The translations under genes were made by a program, and so were the position numbers. 51,519 bases of DNA from an uncultured Methylococcaceae bacterium. Lineage in GTDB: Bacteria; Pseudomonadota; Gammaproteobacteria; Methylococcales; Methylomonadaceae. The DNA lies in the NCBI GenBank assembly GCA_903945375.1, contig CAJAVP010000053.1, forward strand, positions 1 through 51,519, read 5' to 3'. The notes beneath the pieces were generated by a model. The model was given only the letters and a program-made list of their open reading frames with translations, searched no databases and had not been told where the DNA came from. This document shows, one piece after another, positions 16,945 to 25,364 of the stretch. Numbering within the stretch: position 1 is the first letter of the stretch; each line of letters starts with the position of its first letter.

Positions 16945-19098
16945 TCAATTAAAAATCTGACGGTATTCTTGTTGCTGAACCAGCGTCGGCACATCAAGAA
17001 TCAGTGCCACTTCGCCGCTACCCAAGATAGTTGAACCACTCACGCCTTGAACATGCTCAAATAAGCAGCCAAGTGGTTTTATAACGGTTTGTAATTCTCC
17101 CATTAATCTATCGACCACTAATCCTGCTTTTAAGCCGGCATGTTCAACAACAATGACATTTTGTCGCCGCACTGTAGCCCCATTTTTATTGAATAATTTT
17201 CTTAAACGGATAAACGGTAGCACTTCGCCGCGCAGTTCCATAAAGTCGTGATGATCATCACTCGGCAACGCCACGCATTCAACCACCTTATCGAGCGGAA
17301 TCACATACGAGGCATCGCCGACACCGGCTAGGAAGCCGTCAATAATTGCTAGGGTCAACGGGAGCTGGATTCTCAGGGTTGTGCCTTGTCCGGCTTGGCT
17401 GTCAATAAAGATAGATCCGCGCAATTCGGTGATATTACGTTTGACGACATCCATGCCAACACCACGCCCTGACAGGTTGGATAGGTGCTCAACTGTAGAA
17501 AATCCAGGCTCAAAAATAAACGCGTAGATATCTTGATCGCTTGGAACTATGCCAGCAGGAATCAAGCCACGTTCAACAGCTTTGGCCAAAATTTTGTCAC
17601 GGTTAAGCCCACCGCCATCATCGCTAACTTCAATAACGATATTGCCAGAACTGTGATAAGCATTCAGTCTAATGGTGCCTTGTTGCGGCTTGCCGCGTTC
17701 AGTCCGCAGCTCTGCGCGTTCGATGCCATGATCCATTGCATTTCGTACCAGATGCAATAACGGGTCGCCAATTTTTTCCACAACGGATTTGTCGACTTCT
17801 GTTTCTGCCCCATTGATGACCAATTTGATGTCTTTGCCCAATTCTTTACTGACATCGTGCGCCACTCGATGAAAGCGATTGAACGTGGTGCCAATTGACA
17901 CCATGCGTAATTGCAATGCGCTGTCACGCACTTCTTCGACAAGACTGACGACACTGGTGTTAGCTTCTTGAAGTGAAATGTCAGTTGTTTGCATACCCTT
18001 CAGTTTAGCGGCAGCTGAGGAAATGACCAGTTCGCCGACTAAATTGATCAATCTGTCCAATCGATCCGCCTCGACGCGGATATATTGACCTTCCTTGGCT
18101 TTGTTATCTTTGATCTGCTGTTGTTTTTCCAGCGCGGCGTTGATTAAGGGTTGTTGGACGACGCGCTGCTCCACCAGAATTTCACCGATACGGCATGGGG
18201 ATTGTGCTGCCTGCTGCGCCTTAAGACCTTCTTCCAATTCACGCGGGGTGATAACACCGCTTTTAAGTAGTAAGCTCCCAAGTTGGGCATCTTCTTCCGT
18301 TAGTGAATTAATCAATTCCACATAGTAGGGGATTCGGTTTTCTAGCGGCAAAATATGGATATTACTGCCTTCGCGGATAAACTCGAAAACATTTTCAATA
18401 GCTTCTTTGTCGGCATCTGTCTTTAAAATGATTTCAAAAGCCAAATAGCTAAGTTCGGGATTCATGCTGATGACATCGGGAAGGGTATAGCTGAATGTGG
18501 CCAAATCGACAATTTCGCCCAGCGTGGTCAGATAATGGATAAACGACAAAGGATCCATGCCGTCACGCAGGCAGTTTTCGTTGAATTGCAAAAACAGCAG
18601 CCAATTGCCGTACCCACTGTGTTTTTCGGCTAATGTTTCGACCCTCTCGGTGGTTTCAGGTAATACGGTAATATGCGATTCTGTCGTTGCCGTTGTTTGT
18701 TGATAAGGGAGTAATGCGTCCAATAAACGGTTTCCGCATTCGGTTGCTTCCGGATTTTCTTCAAGGCTACCATTAATAACCTCTAAAATCAGGCGACTTA
18801 GGTGATCACAGCACGGTAATAAGGCAGTAATAAGTTCTGACGTAACGGATAATTCGCCATTGCGTAGCCGGTCAAGCAGGCTTTCGATGACATGAGTAAA
18901 TTTCACAATATGATCAAGACCAAACAGTCCGGCTGTTCCTTTAATGGTATGAGCTGCGCGAAAGATGGAATTAATGGTTTGACTAGGTTCTGTACTTGTT
19001 TCAAGTCCAAGCAGACAGGCTTCCATCTCTTCTAATAATTCATTACATTCGACGGTAAAGATTTTTAGTGCTTCTTGCATATCCTCATCAATATTCAT
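16945..19098 (-). CDS. cheA: Chemotaxis histidine kinase CheA with MshEN-like insertion
   Basis: This 717-residue kinase has an N-terminal Hpt domain with the phosphorylated His50 in RAAHTIKGTAG. Residues about 165-256 are a second domain of the P2-like kind. Residues 272-326 contain two 24-residue motifs, QLGSLLLKSGVITPRELEE... and RIGEILVEQRVVQQPLINA..., that resemble the MshEN c-di-GMP-binding repeat. The dimerisation helices start near 340. The ATPase domain has VRNAMDHGIE and a GRGVGMDVV box, and a CheW-like regulatory domain ends the protein. There is no receiver domain. It is preceded by a STAS gene and followed by a receptor gene. Confidence 0.95.
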   Translation of the reverse strand: MNIDEDMQEALKIFTVECNELLEEMEACLLGLETSTEPSQTINSIFRAAHTIKGTAGLFGLDHIVKFTHVIESLLDRLRNGELSVTSELITALLPCCDHLSRLILEVINGSLEENPEATECGNRLLDALLPYQQTTATTESHITVLPETTERVETLAEKHSGYGNWLLFLQFNENCLRDGMDPLSFIHYLTTLGEIVDLATFSYTLPDVISMNPELSYLAFEIILKTDADKEAIENVFEFIREGSNIHILPLENRIPYYVELINSLTEEDAQLGSLLLKSGVITPRELEEGLKAQQAAQSPCRIGEILVEQRVVQQPLINAALEKQQQIKDNKAKEGQYIRVEADRLDRLINLVGELVISSAAAKLKGMQTTDISLQEANTSVVSLVEEVRDSALQLRMVSIGTTFNRFHRVAHDVSKELGKDIKLVINGAETEVDKSVVEKIGDPLLHLVRNAMDHGIERAELRTERGKPQQGTIRLNAYHSSGNIVIEVSDDGGGLNRDKILAKAVERGLIPAGIVPSDQDIYAFIFEPGFSTVEHLSNLSGRGVGMDVVKRNITELRGSIFIDSQAGQGTTLRIQLPLTLAIIDGFLAGVGDASYVIPLDKVVECVALPSDDHHDFMELRGEVLPFIRLRKLFNKNGATVRRQNVIVVEHAGLKAGLVVDRLMGELQTVIKPLGCLFEHVQGVSGSTILGSGEVALILDVPTLVQQQEYRQIFN

Positions 19099-19103
19099 TG
19101 AAA

Positions 19104-19394
19104 TTACTCCTTGGCCGACAAAACAATCTGGTCACCAAAAGCACTGGTCATTCTCGTTAATTCAAGGACGTCCAGTACCGCTTTGCTGTGCATAACGAAG
19201 CGCAGAATTTTACTGTTTTGTGAGGCTTCTCTTTTGACGAGGATTAGCAGTTGTAATCCGGCAGTGTCCATTTCAGAGACATTAGCTAGATTGAGTTCTA
19301 GTTCGTTATCGCTTGTAAGAAAATCGAGTAAGGCAGTTTTTTGTTCGATGGCGGTGTAGATGGTCAATTCACCATCCAGAGCGAGTGTTTGCAT
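19104..19394 (-). CDS. STAS-domain protein of the chemosensory operon
   Basis: This 96-residue single STAS domain (anti-sigma-factor-antagonist fold) has the core GELTIYTAIEQKTALLDFL, followed by LNLANVSEMDTAGLQLLI. In that stretch the aspartate-threonine pair sits where related proteins carry the phosphorylatable serine or threonine. The ATG at 19394 starts MQTLALDGELTIYTA, the usual distance from the first strand. A longer frame to an ATG at 19469 has an unusual N-terminus. STAS proteins often lead alternative chemosensory operons and may tune CheA output. The gene ends 5 bp before cheA. Confidence 0.8.
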   Translation of the reverse strand: MQTLALDGELTIYTAIEQKTALLDFLTSDNELELNLANVSEMDTAGLQLLILVKREASQNSKILRFVMHSKAVLDVLELTRMTSAFGDQIVLSAKE

Positions 19395-19716
19395 GAGCGG
19401 GCAAATCCATATGAAGGGTTGATGTGATGCAGCCATTCTGCGGTTTAAAAACATATTATGAGGCGTCATCGCGACGATTTTTTATCGGGTATTTGCACTC
19501 GAAGGTGAGGTATTTTTTTTCGCTCCACCTTGGCAACTGCTCCTACGTTGCTTAGAGTGCCTATTGTTGGTACTTTATCTTCTGCATCTATGCCGCTGAA
19601 AAGAAAGTATTCAAAGAAAAGAGCGCTGGATTGCCGTTTTCTCCTTCGGACTAATCTCGACAAACGAAATTACCACGTAACGTCAGTGAAGGGGGGTAAT
19701 GATAAGTCGGTTTTTG

Positions 19717-19799
19717 TTACAGCGATTTCATACGGTGCTAGTAAGCTTTTGTTTTATTTCGGCTTAGATTATCATCAAAAGAGATTGAAAACACTGTAA
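19717..19799. repeat. MITE-like dispersed repeat, copy B
   Basis: This 83-bp element begins TTACAGCGATTTCA and ends TTGAAAACACTGTAA. The two ends are inverted repeats with 12 of 14 bases matching. It aligns with copy A at 4932-5018 over its whole length. It lies in non-coding DNA upstream of the chemosensory operon. No coding capacity or clear target-site duplication is seen. Confidence 0.7.
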
Positions 19800-20050
19800 A
19801 TGTTAGCTCTAAATGTATTTGTGGCGCATTTTATCAAAGTCATGGTGATAATAAAACCTAGATAGCAGATTAGACCTGTAATTTTCGATACAATCTGCCC
19901 TCAGATTATTTTTATCCGTATCTAAAATGTAATGATTCAGCCTCTCTGAGATTAAAGACCGGAAGTTTTAGAACAGGATAATCTGAGCGTCGTAAACGCA
20001 TCACCTAAGTAATGAGCATGAAATAAAGTAAACAATGGTGTGCGGCTGGA

Positions 20051-20073
20051 GTGCTTTTTTTCGCCTAAAGCAC
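20051..20073. terminator. Hairpin downstream of the helicase gene
   Basis: GTGCTTT at 20051-20057 and AAAGCAC at 20067-20073 form a perfect 7-bp stem with a 9-nt loop, about 60 bp beyond the helicase stop on the minus strand. There is no strong T tract after the stem, so the assignment is weak. Confidence 0.3.
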
Positions 20074-20134
20074 CTACTGCTGGCAACTTGCCTAAGTTAT
20101 GCAATCTGGAAATGATAACGGATGCGTACATGAT

Positions 20135-23100
20135 TTACAGCGGTTCAAATAAGGCGGTTAAATCATCTGCACTAAGTTTTAATGTGGCTTCTTGTTCTCC
20201 GGATTGGTAAACGCCTTCGGCTAAAGCCCGCTTTTTTTCTTGTAGAGCAAGAATTTTTTCTTCAACGGTATTTTCTGTAATTAATTTATACACAAACACC
20301 GGCTTATCCTGGCCAATACGATGGGCACGGTCTGCGGCTTGGCTTTCAGCCGCAGGATTCCACCACGGATCATAAATAATAACGGTATCGGCTTCTGTTA
20401 GGTTTAAGCCAACGCCACCGGCTTTTAAGCTAATTAAGAAGACGTTAACCTCGCCACTCTTGAATAGATTAATGGCCTCATCGCGTTTTTTGGTTTGACC
20501 GGTCAGTTTGGTGTAAGTGATTTTGGCACTACCTAATTCGCTTTCAATGAGCGCAATCATGCGCGTGAATTGTGAAAAGACTAAGACCCTGCGACCTTCA
20601 GCCAATAACTCAGGAAGCATGTCCATTAATAAATCTAACTTGGCGGATTCTTGTATTTTTTTGGCTTCTTGTAGTGCTAAGGTACGTGGATCGCAGCAGG
20701 TTTGACGTAATTTTAAGAGCGCGTCCAGAATGGTGATGTGACTGCGTGACAAGCCTTTTTGAGCAATGGCATCGCGGACTTTTTGTTCCATTGTTAAGCG
20801 AATACTTTCGTATAACGCGGCTTGTTTAGGGTGCAAGGGCACGGCTCGAATGATCTCGGTTTTTGCGGGTAACTCAGCAACCACGTCTTGTTTGGTTCGA
20901 CGTAACATGAAGGGGGCAATGCGGCGCGATAAACGTTGACGTTGCTCGGAATCGCCATGATTTTCAATAGGCGTACGATAGCGTTTTTTAAAGTCCGCGT
21001 TATTACCCAAGAAACCTGGCATCAAAAAATCAAATTGAGCCCAAAGTTCACCTAAATGATTTTCCATCGGCGTGCCTGTTAGGCAAAGTCGATGTTGGCA
21101 TTTCACTTGACGTACCAGTTGAGCGGCTTTTGCTAATGGGTTTTTGACAATTTGCGCTTCGTCGAGAATAAGATAGTAATAATCATGATCCAATAATGCC
21201 TCTTCATCTCGGGTCAATAACGGGTATGTCGTCAAGATGATATTGAAATCGCTCATTTTGTCGAACCATTGCTTACGCCCAATGCCTTGTAAAATTAGGA
21301 CTTTTAAATCGGGCGTAAAACGCTCGGCTTCTCGCCGCCAATTACTCATTAAGCTAGTAGGCGCGATAATTAAACAGGGGGCTGTCATACGTCCGCTTTG
21401 TTTTTCCAGTAACAAATGACAAAGTGTTTGGACGGTTTTTCCTAAACCCATGTCATCGGCCAAAATGCCGGAAAATCGGTATTCGCGCAAGAATTGCAGC
21501 CAATTTAAGCCGTGTTGTTGGTATTGGCGCAACTCTGCATGGAAGTTATCCGGTAGCGCGACTGTTTGAATGCCGGAAAAATCACGCAGTTTCTGGCCTA
21601 ATTCTCTTAATGCTTGACCGCCTGTTATAGAAAAAAGCCCGTAACTGTGTTCTTCGCAGTGCGCTAAGGTTGCGGCATCAAAACGGCTGAGTTTGAAATT
21701 GCCGTTTTTATCCAGTGAGCTGGTGTTGAATAATTCGTAAAGTACACTAAGAAAAGGTTTTAATCGCTCACTAGGTAGGTTTAGATAGGTGTGATCTAGC
21801 AAAGGAATGCTTAATAATTCCGGCAAATTTTCCAAATCGTAATATTCTAAAACCGGCATAATCAATGGCAATAACGGGTAGGATTTTCCTTCAACCGTAA
21901 TGCTAAAGTGCATTTCAAACCAGTCGCTTTGGCTTTCTGTGATGTCTGCCGACCAGTCGTGTGCGGTTTGAAAATTCAGCAAGAAGCTATCATCAATCTC
22001 AATCTGCCAGCCTTGGTTTTTTAACTCAGGGACGATATCGTGCAGGAATAATCCCCAGCGGGTCGCGCTTTCTAAGATCGTATGAGCTTGGCTGAGAAGA
22101 ACAAGCTCAGTTAAGCTGGGTATGTCTGGCTGGGTAGCGGTAAAGCCGAGCTGATGCAGTGTAGAAATAGCCGAACCTTCGGTTTTTGTATCGCGTTGGA
22201 TGCGTAAAATTTCTTGATCTGTTTTGATAATGCCATAGTCTTGCGGTGTGAGGGCAGAAAGTAAATGCTCACCATAATAAAAATTAACGGCCATGAAATG
22301 GACGTACGAGTTCTTAATGATTTGCTTGCCAAAAAGCCATAGCCTAGGAATCGGTCGTAGATCACTTATTTCGCGGATATTGATTTTTTTGGGCGGAGGC
22401 AATGGTAACTGAGGATGCTCCATAGTCAAACGCTGACTAAATTCATCCGCGAGATTCGCAGGAACTTCAGGTGCGTTCAGTAATTTTTCCAGTTGTGTTA
22501 CGGTGGGGCAGGGGGGATTAAAGTGACCGATAGTCGAGCTAAGGGAGTCAACATACACAGGTGGGGTTGTTAAAATGAGCTGGCAATGGGTCTCGAGTCC
22601 AAGCTGCAAAGCAAAATTACCATTGTCCAATTGTTGCCAAGTAAAGTTTAAATTTCGATCTAGGCCGTGTGTTAAAGCCGGATTGTCACCATTCAGCCAA
22701 AACAATCGTCCCGTTTCAAGCATTTTAGTCAATGCTATATAGCCGGTGCTACCGACTAGGTTTGGATTGCCTGAGGTTGAGTTTAACGCTGACAACAATT
22801 TCGCAATTTCACCATCTTGCTGCGTCATGTAGCTCAAATACGAGTAACTGTATCGTAAGTTATTTAATGTCGTTTTTCTGCCTTTGAGTAACCCACCGGT
22901 TTTTTTTTCTCTGGTAATTAAAAATTCAACCGTTAATTCTCTTGGTTTTTTGTTAGGTTTGAGTAGATAAGCAATAAACTCATCAGTGTTTGTTAATGTT
23001 CGAGGTGCTTCCGTTAAATTAGCCAGCCACTGCATACAATCACTATTGGCTGAATCGGCAGTATTAGTGGTCGCATTTATATATTTTAGGCAAACGGCGG

Positions 23101-23377
23101 CAATGTGTTTACAGTTGAAGGAGTCTGTACAGGAGCAAAAACCATCAATTTCTGCGGAACTAAAGTCAGAACGCCAAACAATACGGATGTTTTGCTTATA
23201 AGGCATGATGGCCATGCCACGGACGGTTGCGGTGATTTGGACAAATAATGCTCCTTCGCTTTTAATAGACCAATCTAATACTAAGCCTCTGCGGAAGCAT
23301 TCTTCACCTTGTTCGTAGGTTGGTGAATCGCATTCTCGGCGAATATCTGAGCGTAACAGTTTTTTTTGATTAATCAT
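20135..23377 (-). CDS. SNF2-family helicase with SWIM zinc finger
   Basis: This 1080-residue protein has an N-terminal SWIM zinc finger, CSCTDSFNCKHIAAVC at about residues 80-95, with the CxC...CxH metal ligands. A long middle region of about 500 residues without a recognised motif follows. The SNF2 ATPase core has LADDMGLGKTVQTL (Walker A) and ILDEAQIVKN (DEAx box), then the helicase C domain with VFSQFTRM, LISLKAGGVGLNL and DRAHRIGQ. Members of this family translocate on DNA and remodel protein-DNA complexes; the bacterial SWIM subgroup is poorly characterised. It stands alone between the small exported protein gene and the chemosensory genes. Confidence 0.92.
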   Translation of the reverse strand: MINQKKLLRSDIRRECDSPTYEQGEECFRRGLVLDWSIKSEGALFVQITATVRGMAIMPYKQNIRIVWRSDFSSAEIDGFCSCTDSFNCKHIAAVCLKYINATTNTADSANSDCMQWLANLTEAPRTLTNTDEFIAYLLKPNKKPRELTVEFLITREKKTGGLLKGRKTTLNNLRYSYSYLSYMTQQDGEIAKLLSALNSTSGNPNLVGSTGYIALTKMLETGRLFWLNGDNPALTHGLDRNLNFTWQQLDNGNFALQLGLETHCQLILTTPPVYVDSLSSTIGHFNPPCPTVTQLEKLLNAPEVPANLADEFSQRLTMEHPQLPLPPPKKINIREISDLRPIPRLWLFGKQIIKNSYVHFMAVNFYYGEHLLSALTPQDYGIIKTDQEILRIQRDTKTEGSAISTLHQLGFTATQPDIPSLTELVLLSQAHTILESATRWGLFLHDIVPELKNQGWQIEIDDSFLLNFQTAHDWSADITESQSDWFEMHFSITVEGKSYPLLPLIMPVLEYYDLENLPELLSIPLLDHTYLNLPSERLKPFLSVLYELFNTSSLDKNGNFKLSRFDAATLAHCEEHSYGLFSITGGQALRELGQKLRDFSGIQTVALPDNFHAELRQYQQHGLNWLQFLREYRFSGILADDMGLGKTVQTLCHLLLEKQSGRMTAPCLIIAPTSLMSNWRREAERFTPDLKVLILQGIGRKQWFDKMSDFNIILTTYPLLTRDEEALLDHDYYYLILDEAQIVKNPLAKAAQLVRQVKCQHRLCLTGTPMENHLGELWAQFDFLMPGFLGNNADFKKRYRTPIENHGDSEQRQRLSRRIAPFMLRRTKQDVVAELPAKTEIIRAVPLHPKQAALYESIRLTMEQKVRDAIAQKGLSRSHITILDALLKLRQTCCDPRTLALQEAKKIQESAKLDLLMDMLPELLAEGRRVLVFSQFTRMIALIESELGSAKITYTKLTGQTKKRDEAINLFKSGEVNVFLISLKAGGVGLNLTEADTVIIYDPWWNPAAESQAADRAHRIGQDKPVFVYKLITENTVEEKILALQEKKRALAEGVYQSGEQEATLKLSADDLTALFEPL

Positions 23378-23504
23378 GGGTGGTTGGCAGAGGAAGAATT
23401 AACAGCGCATTGTATAACAAAAAACTTGGAAATTAGCGATTAGGAAGAAGGGATTTTTATTGAGAGAGATAGTGACAATCGACACAGGCAGTTAAACCGT
23501 CCGA

Positions 23505-23945
23505 TTATTCGTATTCAAGTGGGTCAGATAGTCTGTAGCGTTTGATAGGTCGTCTGTTGCGATAATGTCCTGATGTGTTTCTATTTGCCTGATATTTTTG
23601 CCTAAGTGCTTTTTTCTCTAGTTTTGCCAGTCGCTTTTGCATGGCCATATTTTGCTTTAAAGCGGCAATTTCTGCCTGTGCATTGTGTTCCTGTTGTATT
23701 TTGCGGTGCTCCGCTTCTTGACGTGCTTGTTCGGTTTGCCAAGCTTGAAAACGCGCTTGTGCTTCTGCTTGTTTAGTTGGGTCTAAGGGTTTGATTTGGA
23801 GGATGTGTTGCCGCTCACCTTCGATTAATGGGCAAGGAGTTGATTGATAATAGGTTTTTTGTTGATTACTACATTTATAGTAATCGTCTGCCGAGCTAAT
23901 TGTCGTGCTAGAGAGAAGACATAGAAAGCAAAGTTGTTTTTTCAT
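23505..23945 (-). CDS. Small exported DUF4124-like protein with a charged coiled coil
   Basis: This 146-residue protein begins MKKQLCFLCLLSSTTISSAD, a good signal peptide, so the ATG at 23945 is preferred over an upstream in-frame ATG at 23987. After the signal comes DYYKCSNQQKTYYQSTPCP, which resembles the DUF4124 pattern with two cysteines. Then a long alanine, glutamine and charged helix runs from about 60 to 118, and a basic tail rich in arginine follows. It is probably periplasmic. The function is unknown. It lies between the nif operon tail and the helicase gene on the same strand. Confidence 0.7.
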   Translation of the reverse strand: MKKQLCFLCLLSSTTISSADDYYKCSNQQKTYYQSTPCPLIEGERQHILQIKPLDPTKQAEAQARFQAWQTEQARQEAEHRKIQQEHNAQAEIAALKQNMAMQKRLAKLEKKALRQKYQANRNTSGHYRNRRPIKRYRLSDPLEYE

Positions 23946-24020
23946 AAATTCGCGGGATGCGCTTCGAGAATTTTGGATGTTGAGCAAGATTGATTAGTAA
24001 ATCAAGGTGCGTGCAGTTTG

Positions 24021-24323
24021 TCATGAGAAAAGATGGATGGCAATAATTTCAATGACCTGATCTAAGGTTAAATTTTCATTTTCGCCGATGATGTTGTGCA
24101 GGGTAATGGGGAATTTTAAATCGATGCCGTAGCGACCCGGTGCTTGGGCAAAGCAGTAAATATAGGCGGCAAGTTTGGGATCATTTGGCGTGGCAATTTC
24201 AACAGCTTGGACGTGTTGCTCTTGCGTATTCAGCGTTAGTGCATGTTCACCGTAACGATGAATCAGTTCGAGCAACAATAATTTGATTGGTGTTGCTTTA
24301 TCAATCGCCCAGATGTTTATCAT
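24021..24323 (-). CDS. Conserved-looking 100-residue protein at the end of the nif operon
   Basis: I do not recognise this family. The 100-residue protein starts MINIWAIDKATPIKLLLLELIHRYG and contains PNDPKLAAYIYCFAQAPGRYGIDLKFP; it has no signal peptide or membrane segment. Its ATG lies inside the end of rseC, overlapping by 23 nt in another frame, which indicates translational coupling. The composition looks like a genuine small soluble alpha/beta protein. Its position after nifF and rseC suggests a role in redox supply to nitrogenase, but this is only context. Confidence 0.65.
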   Translation of the reverse strand: MINIWAIDKATPIKLLLLELIHRYGEHALTLNTQEQHVQAVEIATPNDPKLAAYIYCFAQAPGRYGIDLKFPITLHNIIGENENLTLDQVIEIIAIHLFS

Positions 24324-24768
24324 GGGTGCTTATCTTGCTGCTGACAAAAGGGTGTGATAAATGCTGAAAGCACGACATGGTTTGAGTCATGTTGATGAGC
24401 AATAGGCAGAGTAAAAAACTGCCGATACCACTGGCAGCAATCCAAATATCAGCGTTTGCGTTAGTACCTATTAAGCTGTCGGCGATGCCTGCACCACAAA
24501 AAATAGCCAGTAGAGGCAATAAGTAGATAATGAAGGCGGCACGTAGCACGCTGCTTTCGTCTATGCTAACGATGACTTGATCGCCAATAGCCAGCGGCAA
24601 CTCACTGTCTACCCGTATCGGTTTGGGTTTAAACAAGCTATTTAGGGCATGGGTGCTGCAACGGGTTTGTTGTTGACAGCCTCCGCAAGCACTTTGCTGT
24701 GTTCGATGCACCCAGATGTGCGGATAGTCCGCTTTTATGACAATTGACGGTTCTTCGAGCATAGTCAT
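24301..24768 (-). CDS. rseC: RseC/MucC family protein (SoxR-reducing system)
   Basis: RseC-family membrane proteins work with the Rnf/Rsx electron-transport complex and keep SoxR reduced in E. coli. The 155-residue protein has the N-terminal cysteine motif CGGCQQQTRC at about 28-37, a beta-rich segment, and two membrane helices at about 76-96 and 105-127, the family layout. It lies 25 bp after nifF in the nif operon. Because Rnf-type complexes feed electrons to flavodoxin or ferredoxin for nitrogenase in related organisms, a nitrogen-fixation role is plausible. No rnf gene is in the window. Confidence 0.85.
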   Translation of the reverse strand: MTMLEEPSIVIKADYPHIWVHRTQQSACGGCQQQTRCSTHALNSLFKPKPIRVDSELPLAIGDQVIVSIDESSVLRAAFIIYLLPLLAIFCGAGIADSLIGTNANADIWIAASGIGSFLLCLLLINMTQTMSCFQHLSHPFVSSKISTHDKHLGD

Positions 24769-24793
24769 GCGCCCCCAGTCGGATTATTTTAAG

Positions 24794-25336
24794 TCAAAGT
24801 GATGATTCAAGAGGAAGCTTAAGTGTCTTTAGCCAAGTGGCAAGTCGCGTTTCCGTGAGTTCTTTTTGATTTTCTTGATCCAAAACCAGCCCCACAAATT
24901 CACCTTCAACTACGGCTTTAGAGTGCTTGAAGACATAGCCTTCAGTGCTGGTGCTGCCAATCATGTTTGCGCCACAATTTTTAAAGCTGTCGTACAAATA
25001 GAACATGCCGCTCACAAAGTCTTTGGCATAACTTTTTTGGTTGCCCAAGCCGTATAGGGCGACAGTTTTACCAGCAAATTGATGAGCGGTCAGTTTGGGC
25101 AGAAATTCTGCCCAGCTTTCTGTGGTACTGCCGGTGGCAAGACCGGGTAATTCACCTTCGCCGTATGTGGGCGTACCTAAAATTAAGCACTCATAGTGCA
25201 GTAAATCTTCGACTTTGGCGGTGCGGATATTGACCGGCTTGGCAGCGATATCAGCACCTAATAGCGTGTGAATATCTTTGGCAATGCGTCGCGTGTTACC
25301 CGTATCCGTTCCAAAAAAAATGCCAATTTTGCTCAT
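24794..25336 (-). CDS. nifF: Flavodoxin for nitrogenase
   Basis: This 180-residue FMN flavodoxin donates low-potential electrons to the nitrogenase iron protein. The FMN phosphate loop is FFGTDTGNTRRIA at about residues 7-19, and later loops include GTPTYGEGELPG and ALYGLGNQKSYAKDF. The long-chain insertion after residue 120 is present, as in NifF. The ATG at 25336 has GGAG 6 nt upstream and gives the standard MSKIGIFFGT start; an upstream in-frame start would add 27 residues overlapping the preceding gene. Its position after nifM, clpX and the glutaredoxin fusion matches the Azotobacter nif order. Confidence 0.93.
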   Translation of the reverse strand: MSKIGIFFGTDTGNTRRIAKDIHTLLGADIAAKPVNIRTAKVEDLLHYECLILGTPTYGEGELPGLATGSTTESWAEFLPKLTAHQFAGKTVALYGLGNQKSYAKDFVSGMFYLYDSFKNCGANMIGSTSTEGYVFKHSKAVVEGEFVGLVLDQENQKELTETRLATWLKTLKLPLESSL

Positions 25337-25364
25337 GCTAAACTCCAAATGAAGGGTGAAAAAC

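Larger units (their letters stand above)
19395..20134. other. Intergenic region between helicase and chemosensory operons
   Basis: No supported gene lies in this stretch. It contains dispersed repeat copy B (19717-19799) and a long-spaced perfect inverted repeat, CTCAGATTAT at 19900-19909 and ATAATCTGAG at 19978-19987. A shorter pair is GCAGATT at 19865-19871 and AATCTGC at 19892-19898. The hairpin GTGCTTT...AAAGCAC at 20051-20073 could terminate the helicase transcript. The promoter of the chemosensory operon should also lie here. Confidence 0.4.

Noticed and set aside
19466-19663. Minus-strand 65-codon frame whose TGA overlaps the ATG of the longest STAS frame
   Set aside because: The ATGA overlap is suggestive, but the frame lacks a ribosome site, its sequence is arginine/lysine-rich and unlike a folded protein, and the STAS domain fits a later start.
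19530-19799. Plus-strand 89-codon frame
   Set aside because: It ends inside dispersed repeat copy B and shows no coding features.
19512-20110. Two similar segments near 19553-19572 and 20070-20089 (GTGCCTATTGTTGGTAC and GCACCTACTGCTGGCAA)
   Set aside because: Only about 13 of 20 positions match by eye, too few to call a repeat without an alignment.
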